A stretch of DNA of 64,000 bases from Thiocystis violacea (GCF_016583575.1 NZ_NRRG01000002.1:177198-241197), one strand, 5' to 3'; counted from the stretch's first letter, positions 40,320 through 50,651 are shown. Notes: generated by a model not told the origin, from the letters alone. Program-made: numbers and translations.

Positions 40320-41506
40320 CGCAACCCCCGCTTGGGTCCGGTCTCGGACTCCAGTTGACGCACCAGGATGTCGATGCGCAGCAGCACGGCGACCGCCATG
40401 CAGCCGACGATCAGGCTGTTGCTGCCATAGCTCAGGAACGGCAGGGTCAGTCCTTTCGTCGGGAGAATGCCGACGTTGACACCGATGTTGACGAACGCCT
40501 GAAGGCCGATCCAGATCCCGATCCCCTGGGCCACATAGGCCTCGAAGGGACGCTTCAGCGCCTCCGCCCGCGCCCCGATGGAAATGGCGCGCCAGCTCAG
40601 GAAGGCGAAGGCCGAGATCAGAACCAGCATGCCGACCAGGCCCAGTTCCTCGCCGATCACCGAGGCCAGAAAGTCGGTGTGCGCCTCGGGCAGGAAATAC
40701 TGCTTCTGAATCCCGTTGCCCAGGCCCACGCCAAACCATTCGCCACGCCCGAAGGCGATCAACGCCTGACTCAGTTGGTAGCCGGAGTTGAAGGGATCCT
40801 CCCAGGGATTAAGAAAGGAGACGACCCGTGCCAGGCGGTAGGGAGACAGGATGACCAGGGCCACCAGTCCGGCGGCGACGACCCCGAGCAGGAGAACGAA
40901 TGGCATGAGGCTGGCGCCGCCCAGGAACAGCAGTCCCATCACGGTCGCCAGCATGACCGCCGTGGTTCCGAAGTCCGGCTGCATGAGAATCAGGGCGGCC
41001 GCGATCCCGATCAGGAGCATCGGCCGAACGAAGCCGGAAATCTGATTCGCGACCTTGTCGGCATGGCGTACCAGATAGCCGGCTACATAGATGACCGCGA
41101 ACAGCTTGACGAACTCGGAGGGTTGCAGATTCAGCGGGCCAAGCGGGATCCAGCGGGTCGCGCCATTGACCGTGCGCCCAATCCCAGGAATCAGCACCAA
41201 AATCAGCACCAGGACGCTAAGCAGGAACAGCCAGGTGCCGTAACGCTCCCACCACTCGGTCGGCACGCGGAAAGTCAGGAGTCCGGCCGTCAGGGCGAGG
41301 CCCAGGGCCAGTCCGTGGCGCATGGTGTAAAAGAAGGGATCCCGACAGCAGGTCTCGGCGATCGACATGGAAGCGGACGTGACCATCACGAAACCAAAGG
41401 CCAGCAGCCCGAACGCGCAGAAGAACAAGGCGTAATCCATGGGTTGGATCAGGCGCTCGCGCCGACGCGAGCCAACCCGTTTGGAACGCACCGCGGCCGT
41501 CGTCAT
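40304..41506 (-). CDS. ftsW: Peptidoglycan glycosyltransferase FtsW
   Basis: A 400-residue SEDS-family protein with about ten membrane helices. It polymerises lipid II for septal wall together with FtsI. Signature parts are NPWEDPFNSGYQLSQALIAFGRGEWFGVGLGNG and PFLSYGSNSLI at the C-terminus. It overlaps murD by an ATGA. The basic start (RSKRVGSRRRERL) is cytoplasmic. Confidence 0.96.
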   Translation of the reverse strand: MTTAAVRSKRVGSRRRERLIQPMDYALFFCAFGLLAFGFVMVTSASMSIAETCCRDPFFYTMRHGLALGLALTAGLLTFRVPTEWWERYGTWLFLLSVLVLILVLIPGIGRTVNGATRWIPLGPLNLQPSEFVKLFAVIYVAGYLVRHADKVANQISGFVRPMLLIGIAAALILMQPDFGTTAVMLATVMGLLFLGGASLMPFVLLLGVVAAGLVALVILSPYRLARVVSFLNPWEDPFNSGYQLSQALIAFGRGEWFGVGLGNGIQKQYFLPEAHTDFLASVIGEELGLVGMLVLISAFAFLSWRAISIGARAEALKRPFEAYVAQGIGIWIGLQAFVNIGVNVGILPTKGLTLPFLSYGSNSLIVGCMAVAVLLRIDILVRQLESETGPKRGLRWVRA

Positions 41507-42888
41507 GGCAGCCTCCGCACGGCGTCGGCGAAGACCCGGCCGCGATGTTCATAGTTATCGAACATGTCGAAGCTCGCGCAGGCCGGTGACAGGAGCACGC
41601 AGTCGCCGGGGCGCGCCAATTCGGCGGCCAGCCGGACCGCCTCGGCCAAGTCTCCGGCATGGACCATGGGCACGGCTCCCTGCAAAACGGCCTCGATCCG
41701 CGCGGCATCCCGCCCGATCAGCACCAGACCCCGAGCGGCCCTCGCCACGGCCGGACGCAAGGGCGCGAAATCCGCGCCCTTGCCCTCGCCCCCCGCGATC
41801 AGCACGATGCGACCGGGCACGCCCTCGGGCGCGAGCCCCTCGAGGGCCGCGACCGTCGCCCCCGGATTGGTGCCCTTGGAATCGTCATACCAGCGCACCC
41901 CGCCACGCTCGACGACCAGTTCGCTGCGATGGGGCAATCCCGGAAAACCGCGCAGCGCCTCGCACGCGGGCGTCAAGGGGATCTCGCAGGCGCTCGCCAA
42001 GGCCAGGGCCGCCAGGGCATTGGCCAGATTGTGCCGACCTGGGATCGCCACCTCCGAGGCCGGCAGGATGGGTTCAAGCCCCCGGCAGATCCAAACCTGT
42101 CCGTCGATCGAGCGCGGCCCGAAATCCTCGGCCTCCGGCGCGTTCAGGGTGAAGCCGATCTCGCGCGCACCGACGCGGGGCATCGCCGCGACCACGGGAT
42201 CGTCGCGATTGATCACCACGATCCGCGCCCCCTGGTAGACCCGTGCCTTGGTTTCGGCATAAGCCGCCAGGCTCGGATAGCGGTCGAGATGGTCCGCCGA
42301 GACATTGAGCACCACGGCCACCTCGGCGCGCAGGCTCGGCGTGGTCTCCAACTGGAAGCTGGAGAGTTCGACCACGTAGAGATCGACCGACGCCTTGATC
42401 AGATCCAGCACCGGCTCGCCCAGATTGCCGCCAACCGCGGCCTGACGTCCGGCCAGCCGGGCCATTAGCCCGACCAGTGTCGTCACCGTGCTCTTGCCGT
42501 TCGAGCCCGTGATGGCGCACAGCGGGGCTTGCCGATCGCGCGCGAAAAGTTCCACATCGCCGATCGCGGGGACGCCGCGCGCCATCGCCTGCTGGATCAG
42601 CGGTTCGGAGATGGGCACGCCGGGGCTGACCACCAGCTCGGAGGCGGCGGCGAAGACATCCGGCTCGAAACCGCCGAGAAACACCGCGATCTCGGGCATC
42701 TCGGCCTGAAGCGCCTCCAACCCCGGAGGACGCGCGCGGCTATCGGTGACCGCGACCCGCGCGCCTCGCGACCTCAGGTAACGCGCGCAGGACAAACCGG
42801 TCTTGCCCAAACCGACAATCAGGGTCTTGGAGTCGGGTATCTTGGCCCGATCGATCGCAACCGAGTGGGAGTGGCTCATGGCGCTCAC
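41503..42888 (-). CDS. murD: UDP-N-acetylmuramoylalanine--D-glutamate ligase
   Basis: A 461-residue Mur ligase that adds D-Glu. The P-loop GSNGKST lies at 128-134, [10 protein letters not shown] and [14 protein letters not shown] are the central motifs, and AETKARVY carries the carbamylated lysine. All are canonical. The GTG at 42888 overlaps the mraY stop; an ATG at 42879 is equally plausible. Confidence 0.96.
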   Translation of the reverse strand: MSAMSHSHSVAIDRAKIPDSKTLIVGLGKTGLSCARYLRSRGARVAVTDSRARPPGLEALQAEMPEIAVFLGGFEPDVFAAASELVVSPGVPISEPLIQQAMARGVPAIGDVELFARDRQAPLCAITGSNGKSTVTTLVGLMARLAGRQAAVGGNLGEPVLDLIKASVDLYVVELSSFQLETTPSLRAEVAVVLNVSADHLDRYPSLAAYAETKARVYQGARIVVINRDDPVVAAMPRVGAREIGFTLNAPEAEDFGPRSIDGQVWICRGLEPILPASEVAIPGRHNLANALAALALASACEIPLTPACEALRGFPGLPHRSELVVERGGVRWYDDSKGTNPGATVAALEGLAPEGVPGRIVLIAGGEGKGADFAPLRPAVARAARGLVLIGRDAARIEAVLQGAVPMVHAGDLAEAVRLAAELARPGDCVLLSPACASFDMFDNYEHRGRVFADAVRRLP

Positions 42889-43967
42889 CGGATCTTCAGG
42901 CTCGCGAGACCGATCAGCACCAGGACCACGGTCAGGATCCAGAAACGGACGATGACGCGCGGCTCCGGCCAGCCCTTGAGTTCGAAATGGTGATGCAGCG
43001 GCGCCATGCGGAAGATGCGCTTGCCCGTCAGCTTGAAGGACATGACCTGCAACATGACCGAGACGGTTTCCATCACGAAGACGCCGCCCATGATGAACAG
43101 CACCAATTCCTGACGCGCGGCGACCGCGACCACGCCCAGCGCGGCCCCCAGCGCCAAGGCGCCGACATCACCCATGAAGACCATGGCCGGGTAGGCGTTG
43201 AACCAGAGAAATCCGAGTCCGGCCCCGACCAGCGCGGCACAGAAGATCACCAGCTCGCCGACCTCCGGAATGTGAGGGATCAGCAGATAGTTGGCGATCT
43301 GGGCATGCCCGGAGGCATAGACGAAGATCGCCAGGGCACCGGCGACCAGCACGGTCGGCATGATCGCCAGGCCGTCGAGTCCGTCGGTCAGGTTGACGGC
43401 ATTGCTGGCACCGACGATCACGAAATAGGTCAATAGAATGAACCAGGGGCCGAGCTGGATGGCCAGGCTCTTGGCATAGGGAATCAGCAGGGCCGTCTCC
43501 GCCGGTGAGTTGGCGGTCGCATAGAGGGCGAAGGCCGCCGCGAAGCCCGCGAGGGTCTGCCAGAAATATTTCCAGCGCGCGATCAGTCCGCGCGGGTCGC
43601 GCATCACCAGCTTCTTGTAGTCATCCACCATGCCGATGGCGCCGAAGGCCAGGGTGGTCAGCAACACGATCCAGACATAGCGATTGGTCAGATCCGCCCA
43701 GAGGAGGGTGGCGACGGCCACCGCCACCAGGATGAGCGCGCCACCCATGGTCGGCGTGCCGGACTTGGAGAGGTGGCTTTGGGGACCATCGTCGCGCACG
43801 GTCTGGCCGATCTTGTAGGCGCGCAACCGCTGAATCATGGGACGGCCGACCAGCAAAGAGATCGCCAGAGCGGTGAGGACGCCAAGAATCGCGCGCAGCG
43901 TCAGATAGCGGAAGACAGCGAAGCCGCTATGGTGCTCGGCAAGCCAATCGGTCAAGAACAACAGCAT
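42885..43967 (-). CDS. mraY: Phospho-N-acetylmuramoyl-pentapeptide transferase MraY
   Basis: A 360-residue integral membrane enzyme with about ten helices that makes lipid [24 protein letters not shown] (catalytic Asp pair), [10 protein letters not shown] and [11 protein letters not shown] are all conserved. The start at 43967 shares one base with the murF stop (TAATG). Confidence 0.97.
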   Translation of the reverse strand: MLLFLTDWLAEHHSGFAVFRYLTLRAILGVLTALAISLLVGRPMIQRLRAYKIGQTVRDDGPQSHLSKSGTPTMGGALILVAVAVATLLWADLTNRYVWIVLLTTLAFGAIGMVDDYKKLVMRDPRGLIARWKYFWQTLAGFAAAFALYATANSPAETALLIPYAKSLAIQLGPWFILLTYFVIVGASNAVNLTDGLDGLAIMPTVLVAGALAIFVYASGHAQIANYLLIPHIPEVGELVIFCAALVGAGLGFLWFNAYPAMVFMGDVGALALGAALGVVAVAARQELVLFIMGGVFVMETVSVMLQVMSFKLTGKRIFRMAPLHHHFELKGWPEPRVIVRFWILTVVLVLIGLASLKIR

Positions 43968-45325
43968 TAGGATTTCACCTCGGCGCACAGCGCCTCGACA
44001 ACAACTTCCATCCGGGCCAGACGTGAGCCCTTCACCAAGACCCGATCGCGCGCACCCAGTTCGGCGAGGAGACTGGCGACCAGCGACGCCTGATCGGGAA
44101 AATGCGCCGCGCCCGCGCCGAAGGCACGACTGGCGCCGGCGCTCAGGGTTCCGACCGTCGCTAGGCGGTCCAGGCCCGTGGCCCGAGCGCGCGCGCCGAT
44201 CTCTTCGTGCAAGCGCGGCGCCTCCGGCCCCAACTCGCCCAGGTCGCCCAGCACCAGCCAGCGCCGCCCCGCGAGTCCGGCCAGCACCTCGATGGCGGCG
44301 GCGATGGAATCCGGGTTCGCGTTGTAGGTATCGTCGATGAGGCCGACGCCCCGGCAGTGACGCGGACAGAGACGACCCTTGACCGGCCGCAGGGAGGCCA
44401 GGCCGTCACGGATGGCCGTCGCCTCGACCCCCATCGCCATCGCGCCCGCCGCGGCCGCGAGGGCATTACGGACGTTGTGATGGCCGGCGAGCCGCAGGGT
44501 CAGCGGCATCTCGATCGCGCCGAGTCGGGCCGTGAATTCGGTGCGAAAGCCATCCTCGTCCCAGCTCACCCGAATCGAGGCCGCCTCGGAGGTCACATCG
44601 GCGGGTCCATCGAGGGCGAAGGTCAGCCGCTGCCGGCCCTCGGCCAGCGCATCCCAGAGCCCGGCATGAGGCGAATCGCCGCTCGTGACGAAGACACCGC
44701 CGGCCGGAAGACCGCGGGCGATCTCGCCCTTGGCGCGCGCGACCCCCTCGACACTGCCGAATCCCTCCAGATGCGCCCGACCGGCATTGGTGATGAGCGC
44801 CACCTCCGGGCGGGCGAGGTCGGTCATGTAGCCGATCTCACCGGGATGATTGGCCCCCATCTCCAGCACCAGGAAGTCCTCGTCACGGGCGCGCAGCAGG
44901 GTCAGGGGCATCCCGATGTCATTGTTCAGATTGCCTTGGGTGGCGCGGACCCGGCCGACTTGCGCCAAGATGGCCGCGATCATCTCCTTGACGGTCGTCT
45001 TGCCGTTGCTGCCCGTGATGGCGATCAGGCGGCCGGGGATACGATCGCGCCAGGCGGCGGCCAGCCGCCCAAGGGCGAGGCGGGTATCGTCGACAACCCA
45101 TTGGGGCAGATCGAGTGGCAGGGGATGATCCACCACCGCCGCGACCGCGCCGGCCGCGCGCGCCGCCGCCACGTAGGCATGCCCGTCGAAATTATCCCCT
45201 CGCAGGGCGATGAAGAGCTGCCCCGAACAATCGGCGCGTGAATCCGTCCCGACGGACTCGAAGGCCGTGTCGGGTCCAATCAAGGTTCCGCCGGCGCGCT
45301 CGACGGCTTCGGCCAGGGTCCACAT
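43967..45325 (-). CDS. murF: UDP-N-acetylmuramoyl-tripeptide--D-Ala-D-Ala ligase
   Basis: A 452-residue Mur ligase that adds D-Ala-D-Ala. Its P-loop GSNGKTT lies at 105-111, and [12 protein letters not shown] and [12 protein letters not shown] are intact. The start at 45325 shares one base with the murE stop (TGATG). An AGGAGG about ten bases upstream supports it over the ATG at 45346, because that site falls inside the longer ORF. Confidence 0.96.
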   Translation of the reverse strand: MWTLAEAVERAGGTLIGPDTAFESVGTDSRADCSGQLFIALRGDNFDGHAYVAAARAAGAVAAVVDHPLPLDLPQWVVDDTRLALGRLAAAWRDRIPGRLIAITGSNGKTTVKEMIAAILAQVGRVRATQGNLNNDIGMPLTLLRARDEDFLVLEMGANHPGEIGYMTDLARPEVALITNAGRAHLEGFGSVEGVARAKGEIARGLPAGGVFVTSGDSPHAGLWDALAEGRQRLTFALDGPADVTSEAASIRVSWDEDGFRTEFTARLGAIEMPLTLRLAGHHNVRNALAAAAGAMAMGVEATAIRDGLASLRPVKGRLCPRHCRGVGLIDDTYNANPDSIAAAIEVLAGLAGRRWLVLGDLGELGPEAPRLHEEIGARARATGLDRLATVGTLSAGASRAFGAGAAHFPDQASLVASLLAELGARDRVLVKGSRLARMEVVVEALCAEVKS

Positions 45326-46875
45326 CAGTGGTGACCCTCCTGCCATTCGCGCAGTGCCTCGACAACCTGCGCGCGGTCGCTGAAATGGACCTTGAGATCA
45401 CCCATGTCCTGTAGTGTTTCGTGGCCCTTGCCGGCGACCAACACGGCATCGCCCGTTCCAGCGAGCGCGATCGCCAGCCGGATCGCCAGGCCGCGCTGGC
45501 GCTCGACCCGGACGGCCTCGGGAGCCGCGACCCCGGCGAGAATATCCGCGATGATGGCCTCCCCAGGCTCGCCGCGCGGGTTGTCGTCCGTCAGGATAAG
45601 CCCGTCGCACAGCCGCTCCGCGATGGCGCCCAGGCGTGGGCGCCGGCCGACATCCTCCCGGCCACCACAGCCCAACACGCAGAACAGTCGGCGGCGGGCA
45701 TGGAGACGCAGATCCGTCAGCGCCCTTTCGACGGCCTCCGGCGTTCGTGCCGAGTCGACCACCACCAACGGCGCTCCCTCGCCCCCGAAACACTCCATCC
45801 GACCTGGCGCCCCGCGAAGCCGCGAAAGCACGCGCGCCGCGCGCTCGAGCGACGCGCCACGCGAGCGCAGAACCGCCAGAACGGCCAGCAGGTTGGAGGC
45901 ACTGGAGCGGCCGATCAGACCGACATCGACACTGGCCTGCTCGATGTCGTCCTCACCGACGCACTCGAGGTTCAGCCGCAGACCCAGCGGGAGCGTTTCG
46001 ATGGCCGTGGCGCGCAGCAGGAAATCGCATCGAGCCGGTTTTCGCGCGTCGGGGCGGGCGCTGTGGACGGTCGCGGAAACAGTCGGCGGCAAGGCCGCGA
46101 GAATCGCCCCGGAATCCGGATCGTCCAGACTCGACACGACGCGACCCGAATCCGGCAGGAGCGCGAGATCCCGAACCACCGCGGTCAGGGCCGACGGATC
46201 GCCCCCCGTGACGTTCGCGAGGACGAGGTGACTGAAACGCACTGCCGCCACCCGCGACCGGGTCGCCGGATCCGAGCGCAGTTCCAGGATCACGGATTTA
46301 GCCCCTCGACCCGCCAGATCGTCCAGCGTCCACTGGAGCCTCAGCGGATCCTGTTCGGCTTCGGGCCAGGCGTGAAGATCATCGGGAAAACCAATGCCGA
46401 GTCGCCCCACCAGCGCGCTCGCCTGCTCGGTGTCGAGGGCCTGGGCCAGCAAATGACCGAGGGTGGCCTTGCCAGGCGCACCGGCGACGCCAAGCACCTC
46501 CAGACGTGCGCTTGGCACCCCATGGAAGCGGTCGGCGATCGCGCTCAACCGATCGCCCAGACCGTCGACAGGGATGACCGGCAGACCAAGCCGGTCGTTC
46601 AGATATTCGATGTCGGTGCGCGACCAGGATTCGCCGATCTCGGCGAGGATCGCGGTCGCGCCACACCGCTTGACCTCCTCGGCGAAGGCCAGGCCATGGA
46701 CCCGAGAGCCCTGGCGGGCCATGAACAAGGCCCCCGGGGCCAGCGTCCGGCTATCGAGCGTCAGGCTCGAGATCCGGCGATCCTCGAGCGGTGGGCGCCG
46801 AGGCTCCAGGTCGACCAGCCCCCCGAGGAGATCCCCGAGGCGCCAGGCAGGGCCGGCGTTCGCGAGGGCCATCAT
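45325..46875 (-). CDS. murE: MurE-like UDP-MurNAc-tripeptide synthetase with degenerate catalytic motifs
   Basis: A 516-residue protein in the usual murE place, but unusual. The family adds meso-DAP to UDP-MurNAc-dipeptide. DNPR at 431-434, the meso-DAP signature, GRME at about 358-361 and LVAGKGHE remain. The central domain is eroded: the usual TGTNGKTT reads AGAPGKAT (131-138), the EVSSH region reads LELRSD (197-202), and TNLxRDHLDYHG reads ANVTGGDPSAL (220-230) with no obvious carbamylation lysine. DYAHTP reads DSARTP (374-379). murC, murD and murF keep the canonical forms. It starts at the first of two ATGs and overlaps ftsI by ATGA. It may be a weak or non-catalytic MurE, or a divergent active one. 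Confidence 0.85.
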   Translation of the reverse strand: MMALANAGPAWRLGDLLGGLVDLEPRRPPLEDRRISSLTLDSRTLAPGALFMARQGSRVHGLAFAEEVKRCGATAILAEIGESWSRTDIEYLNDRLGLPVIPVDGLGDRLSAIADRFHGVPSARLEVLGVAGAPGKATLGHLLAQALDTEQASALVGRLGIGFPDDLHAWPEAEQDPLRLQWTLDDLAGRGAKSVILELRSDPATRSRVAAVRFSHLVLANVTGGDPSALTAVVRDLALLPDSGRVVSSLDDPDSGAILAALPPTVSATVHSARPDARKPARCDFLLRATAIETLPLGLRLNLECVGEDDIEQASVDVGLIGRSSASNLLAVLAVLRSRGASLERAARVLSRLRGAPGRMECFGGEGAPLVVVDSARTPEAVERALTDLRLHARRRLFCVLGCGGREDVGRRPRLGAIAERLCDGLILTDDNPRGEPGEAIIADILAGVAAPEAVRVERQRGLAIRLAIALAGTGDAVLVAGKGHETLQDMGDLKVHFSDRAQVVEALREWQEGHH

Positions 46876-48644
46876 GGTGCCGCGTCTCGGTGATGGGCGA
46901 GCAGCATGGCGGGCGCGAGTTCGTCCGGCGGGACGTTGAAGAGGCGCAAGGCACCCTCCATCACCTTCTGAAAGACAGGAGCGGCAACCGTGCCGCCATA
47001 GTAGGACGCGCCACCCGGCTCATCGATCATCACGACCATGACCAGACGCGGCTGGCCCGCCGGAACGAAGCCCGCGAAAACCGACTGATAGCGGCCTCCG
47101 CCATAGCCCGCCTTGCCCGCGGATTTCTTGGCCGTTCCCGTCTTGCCCCCGACTCCGTAACCAGGAATGGCGGCTAGCTTGGCCGTGCCCTTCTCGGACA
47201 CCACCGTCTCCATCATGGCCCTGACCTTGCGCGCGGTGTCTGCGCTCAGGATACGGACCTCCTCGGCCCTGGAGCCAACGGCGGAGGGATCGCGCTTGAA
47301 CAGGGTCACGGGCCGCTTCACTCCATCCGCGGCCAGGACGGAATAGGCCTGAGCCAACTGGAGCGATGTCACGGAAAGACCATAACCGAAGGCCTGGGTC
47401 GCGTACTCGAAGGGCCGCCAAGTCGAATGGTGCCGGAAATTACCCCGGCTTTCCCCCGGGAAGCCAACACCCGTGGCATGACCAAAGCCCAGTCGATCGT
47501 AGAGACTCCAGAGGTCGGCATAGCTCATCATCTGGGCGATCTTCACGGACCCGACATTACTGGACTTGGTAATGATGCCGGTGACGTCCAGGGTTCCGTA
47601 GTTGTGCACGTCGCGCACGACGTTCTTGCCGACGTTATAGGTGCCGGGTCCGGTCGCGATCCGCGTCGTGGGCGACACCAGACGCTTTTCCAGGGCCGCC
47701 GCGACGACCAGGGGTTTCAGTGTCGATCCGGGCTCCATGACGTCCGTCAGGGCGCGGTTGCGACGGCGGTCGATGCCACCACTGCGGTCGATGTTCGGGT
47801 TGAAGCCCGGCTGATTGACCATCGCCAGCACCTCGCCCGTGGCCACATCCAGCACCACGACGGTGCCACCCTTGGCCTTGTGCTGCGTCACGGCGGCCTT
47901 GAGCTCCCGATACGCCAGATATTGCAGCCGCCGATCCAGACTCAGGACGAGATCGCTTCCCGGACGCGGAGCCCGGATCTGTTCGACCTCCTGAACGATC
48001 CGCTTGCGTCCATCGCGAATGACGCGATGCAGTCCTGGCTCGGCCTTGAGAACGTCGTCGCGAGCGAGTTCGATCCCTTCCTGGCCGTGATCCTCGATGT
48101 CCGTGAACCCGATGACATGCGCGAAGACCTCCGCTCCTGGATAGAATCGGCGGTACTCGGTGTCGAAATCGACGCCCTCGATCTTGTGTCGCGCGATCAC
48201 CTCGCGCGCCGCGTTCGACTCCTCGAGGCTGATGCGGCGCTTGAGATAGATGAAACCCTTGTCACGGTTGGCCTCGATCTTCTCGCGCAATTGACCGCCA
48301 TCCATCCCCAGGGCGGTCGCCAGCGATGGAATCGCCTCCAACTGGTTGACCAGCTTGCGCGGCTCCGCCCAGACGGTTTCCACGGGCGTGCTGACCGCGA
48401 GCGGCTCGCCGTTGCGGTCAAGGATCATGCCGCGCCGGGCCGCGATGACACCATCGCGCAGATAACGCGCCGCGCCTTCCTTCTGCAGGAATTCGGTCTG
48501 AATGACCTGACGGTAAAAGACGCCACCCGACAGGGCGACGAACGCCAGGGACAGCGCGCCCACCAAGAGCCGGCGACGCAGCGGCAGGTTGGGTTTGCTC
48601 CGGCGAGTCGAGACCCGTCGAGCGCGACGATTACGGATGACCAT
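46872..48644 (-). CDS. ftsI: Septal peptidoglycan transpeptidase FtsI (PBP3)
   Basis: A 590-residue class B penicillin-binding protein. One N-terminal membrane anchor (about residues 25-45) precedes the pedestal domain. Active-site motifs are EPGSTLKP with the nucleophilic Ser near residue 307, KSSN (SxN) and GGKTGTAKK. It makes septal cross-links with FtsW. It overlaps ftsL by 14 bases. Confidence 0.96.
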   Translation of the reverse strand: MVIRNRRARRVSTRRSKPNLPLRRRLLVGALSLAFVALSGGVFYRQVIQTEFLQKEGAARYLRDGVIAARRGMILDRNGEPLAVSTPVETVWAEPRKLVNQLEAIPSLATALGMDGGQLREKIEANRDKGFIYLKRRISLEESNAAREVIARHKIEGVDFDTEYRRFYPGAEVFAHVIGFTDIEDHGQEGIELARDDVLKAEPGLHRVIRDGRKRIVQEVEQIRAPRPGSDLVLSLDRRLQYLAYRELKAAVTQHKAKGGTVVVLDVATGEVLAMVNQPGFNPNIDRSGGIDRRRNRALTDVMEPGSTLKPLVVAAALEKRLVSPTTRIATGPGTYNVGKNVVRDVHNYGTLDVTGIITKSSNVGSVKIAQMMSYADLWSLYDRLGFGHATGVGFPGESRGNFRHHSTWRPFEYATQAFGYGLSVTSLQLAQAYSVLAADGVKRPVTLFKRDPSAVGSRAEEVRILSADTARKVRAMMETVVSEKGTAKLAAIPGYGVGGKTGTAKKSAGKAGYGGGRYQSVFAGFVPAGQPRLVMVVMIDEPGGASYYGGTVAAPVFQKVMEGALRLFNVPPDELAPAMLLAHHRDAAP

Positions 48645-48921
48645 GACCAGTATCCTCGATCAGGAGTACGTCGCCGACCCTCGGGGGGAACATTCCAAGC
48701 TCGTGCCGCGCCTTGCGCTCGACGCGCCCATGGGTGGAAAGCGCGGCCTCCTCGAGCCGCAGGCGGTTCCACTCCACGTCGCTGGCGTCGCGCTTGGCTC
48801 TCAGATCCTGCAGTTGCGCGAAATGAATGCGTGTCATGTATTTGGTATGGATGACCCCGATCGACGTCAGGATGATGGCGAACGAGAGCCCGGCGATAGT
48901 GACCAGATGACGGCGTATCAT
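48631..48921 (-). CDS. ftsL: Cell division protein FtsL
   Basis: A 96-residue bitopic protein. A membrane helix (about residues 6-23) is followed by a coiled-coil (AQLQDLRAKRDASDVEWNRLRLEEA) and the ELGM motif near the C-terminus. It joins FtsQ and FtsB in the divisome. The ATG overlaps the rsmH stop as ATGA. Confidence 0.92.
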   Translation of the reverse strand: MIRRHLVTIAGLSFAIILTSIGVIHTKYMTRIHFAQLQDLRAKRDASDVEWNRLRLEEAALSTHGRVERKARHELGMFPPRVGDVLLIEDTGHGHP

Positions 48922-49874
48922 GGCAACCGCTCCGCCACGCGCATGATCGCGCTCCGGGATCTTGGGTTGAGCGCCTCCTCCTCGGCCGACGGGCGCGCCG
49001 GTTTGCCGATCGCTCGCAGACGCCCATGGTTTTCCATCGCCCTCACCGGAACGCCCTTCGGGAAATCGAACCCCTTGGTCTCCTTGCGAATGAAGCGTTT
49101 GACGATCCGATCCTCCAGCGAGTGGAAGCTGATCACCACCAGTCGACCGCCGGTCGACAAGGCGTCGCAGACCTGATCGAGACAGCGACGCAGTTCGTCC
49201 AACTCGCCATTGACCTGGATGCGCAGCGCCTGGAAGGTTCGGGTGGCCGGATGCTTGCCGGGCTCGCGCTTGGGTACGGCACGAGCGACCAGTTCGGCAA
49301 GCTGGGCGGTGGAGCGGATCGGCGCCTCGCCGCGGGTCTCGACGATCGATCTGGCGATCCGCCTGGCGAAGCGCTCCTCGCCGAACTCGCTCAGAACGGC
49401 GGCGATTTCGGACTGGCCGGCGCGCGCGAGCCATTGCGCGGCGGATTCACCGGCGTCCGGGTCCATGCGCATATCGAGCGGACCATCGGCCCCGAAGCTG
49501 AATCCACGCTCCGGCGTATCCAACTGAGGCGAGGAGACGCCGAGATCCAGAAGCAGACCATTCAGCCGGCCAAGCAGACCGGCCTCCGAGAGAACCGACC
49601 CCATGTCGGCGAAGGATCCCCGGTGGACCGAGAAGCGAGCGTCGGACGCGGCCAGGGACCGCCCGGCCGAAACGGCATCCGGATCCCGATCGAACCCGAG
49701 CAGACGCCCGGCCGAACCCAGTCGCTCAAGGATGGCGCGGCTGTGCCCACCTCGACCGAAGGTTCCGTCGATATAGATCCCATCCGGTTGCACCAGCAAG
49801 GCGGACACGCTTTCCTCCAGTAATACAGGCTTGTGCGGCAAACAGTTGTTCTCTTGGTCATCATCGTCATGCAA
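48918..49874 (-). CDS. rsmH: 16S rRNA (cytosine(1402)-N4)-methyltransferase RsmH
   Basis: A 318-residue SAM-dependent methyltransferase. HKPVLLEESVSAL starts the conserved part, GTFGRGGHSRAIL is the SAM loop and DLGVSSPQLD the family signature. I see no in-frame ATG; the TTG at 49874 (16 bases after mraZ) is the best start and TTG 49841 the other. An out-of-frame ATG at 49870 encodes nothing like the family. Confidence 0.93.
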   Translation of the reverse strand: MHDDDDQENNCLPHKPVLLEESVSALLVQPDGIYIDGTFGRGGHSRAILERLGSAGRLLGFDRDPDAVSAGRSLAASDARFSVHRGSFADMGSVLSEAGLLGRLNGLLLDLGVSSPQLDTPERGFSFGADGPLDMRMDPDAGESAAQWLARAGQSEIAAVLSEFGEERFARRIARSIVETRGEAPIRSTAQLAELVARAVPKREPGKHPATRTFQALRIQVNGELDELRRCLDQVCDALSTGGRLVVISFHSLEDRIVKRFIRKETKGFDFPKGVPVRAMENHGRLRAIGKPARPSAEEEALNPRSRSAIMRVAERLP

Positions 49875-49889
49875 CGGCGGGCGGGAGCC

Positions 49890-50345
49890 TCAAAGCGTCA
49901 AGGCGCCAAGACCCGCCGCCAAGGCCAGATCACCGATCGCCACGTCGTTCAAGGCCGCCTCGTTTCGAGCGTGCCACGCCTGTTCGTCCCAAATCTCGAA
50001 TTTGATGCCCTGGCCAACGAACGCGGCACGTTTATCGAGGGAGGCGAATTCACGCAGATAGTGCGGCAACAGGATCCGACCCTGGGCATCGATATCCACT
50101 TCTTGTGCATTGCCAACGTAGAGCCGTTGCAGGGAGCGCGCGGTGGGATCGAGCGCGGGGAGCGCGGCGAACTTTCGTTCGATGATTTCCCATTCGGGCT
50201 CTGGATAGAGGAGCAGGCAGCGATCCCGATCCACCGTCACGACCAGATGGGAATCGCACGTCTCCTGCAAGCGCTCGCGGTGTCTGGACGGAATCGCGAG
50301 ACGTCCCTTGGCATCCAGGTTGACGATGGAAACCCCCCGAAACAC
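49890..50345 (-). CDS. mraZ: Transcriptional regulator MraZ
   Basis: A 151-residue protein with two SpoVT/AbrB-like MraZ domains, starting MFRGVSIVNLDAKGRLAIPSR. MraZ binds its own promoter and represses the dcw cluster. The GTG at 50345 has GAGAGG at a suitable distance. Promoter and TGGG repeats lie directly upstream, so autoregulation is likely. Confidence 0.95.
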   Translation of the reverse strand: MFRGVSIVNLDAKGRLAIPSRHRERLQETCDSHLVVTVDRDRCLLLYPEPEWEIIERKFAALPALDPTARSLQRLYVGNAQEVDIDAQGRILLPHYLREFASLDKRAAFVGQGIKFEIWDEQAWHARNEAALNDVAIGDLALAAGLGALTL

Positions 50346-50382
50346 CAGCGCACCTCTCGCAAGCCCGCTTTCGGCGAAACGC

Positions 50383-50406
50383 CCCCGGATTCCCCACTCT
50401 TCCCCA
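50383..50406 (-). promoter_or_regulatory. MraZ-binding repeats
   Basis: On the minus strand TGGGGAAGAG and TGGGGAATCC are followed by a degenerate GGGG, giving three units spaced by ten bases. This matches the known TGGGN-N5 MraZ box arrangement and lies just downstream of the putative mraZ -10. Confidence 0.75.
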
Positions 50407-50416
50407 CTCCATCCTC

Positions 50417-50445
50417 ATGTTAGAGAGGGACTGGATCAACGTCAA
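50417..50445 (-). promoter_or_regulatory. Putative sigma-70 promoter of the dcw cluster
   Basis: On the minus strand TTGACG (50445-50440) and TAACAT (50422-50417) are exactly 17 bases apart, a strong match. It would start transcription near 50410, at the MraZ boxes. Confidence 0.7.
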
Positions 50446-50651
50446 GAAACCCTTGGGCTTTATTCTTGAGAGTCAGCAACTTACAGGCCGAAGATGAACA
50501 ACGGCTCAGACGTCGGAAAAACGCCTAGTATTCAGCATAATGAACACGTGAGCTAACAAATGAAGTCAGAAATGCGCTGCAACTTACAGAGGCTTCGATG
50601 GAGCTCCAAGGGAGCCCCGGGAAGGAAGACGCGGGGAATGATTGGGGGTAA

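Larger units (their letters stand above)
50346..50651. other. Region between mraZ and rnpB
   Basis: A 306-base stretch holding the mraZ promoter and MraZ boxes at its left. The rest up to the RNase P RNA end shows only a short repeated GCAACTTACAG (50468 and 50579). I recognise no other gene here. Confidence 0.6.
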
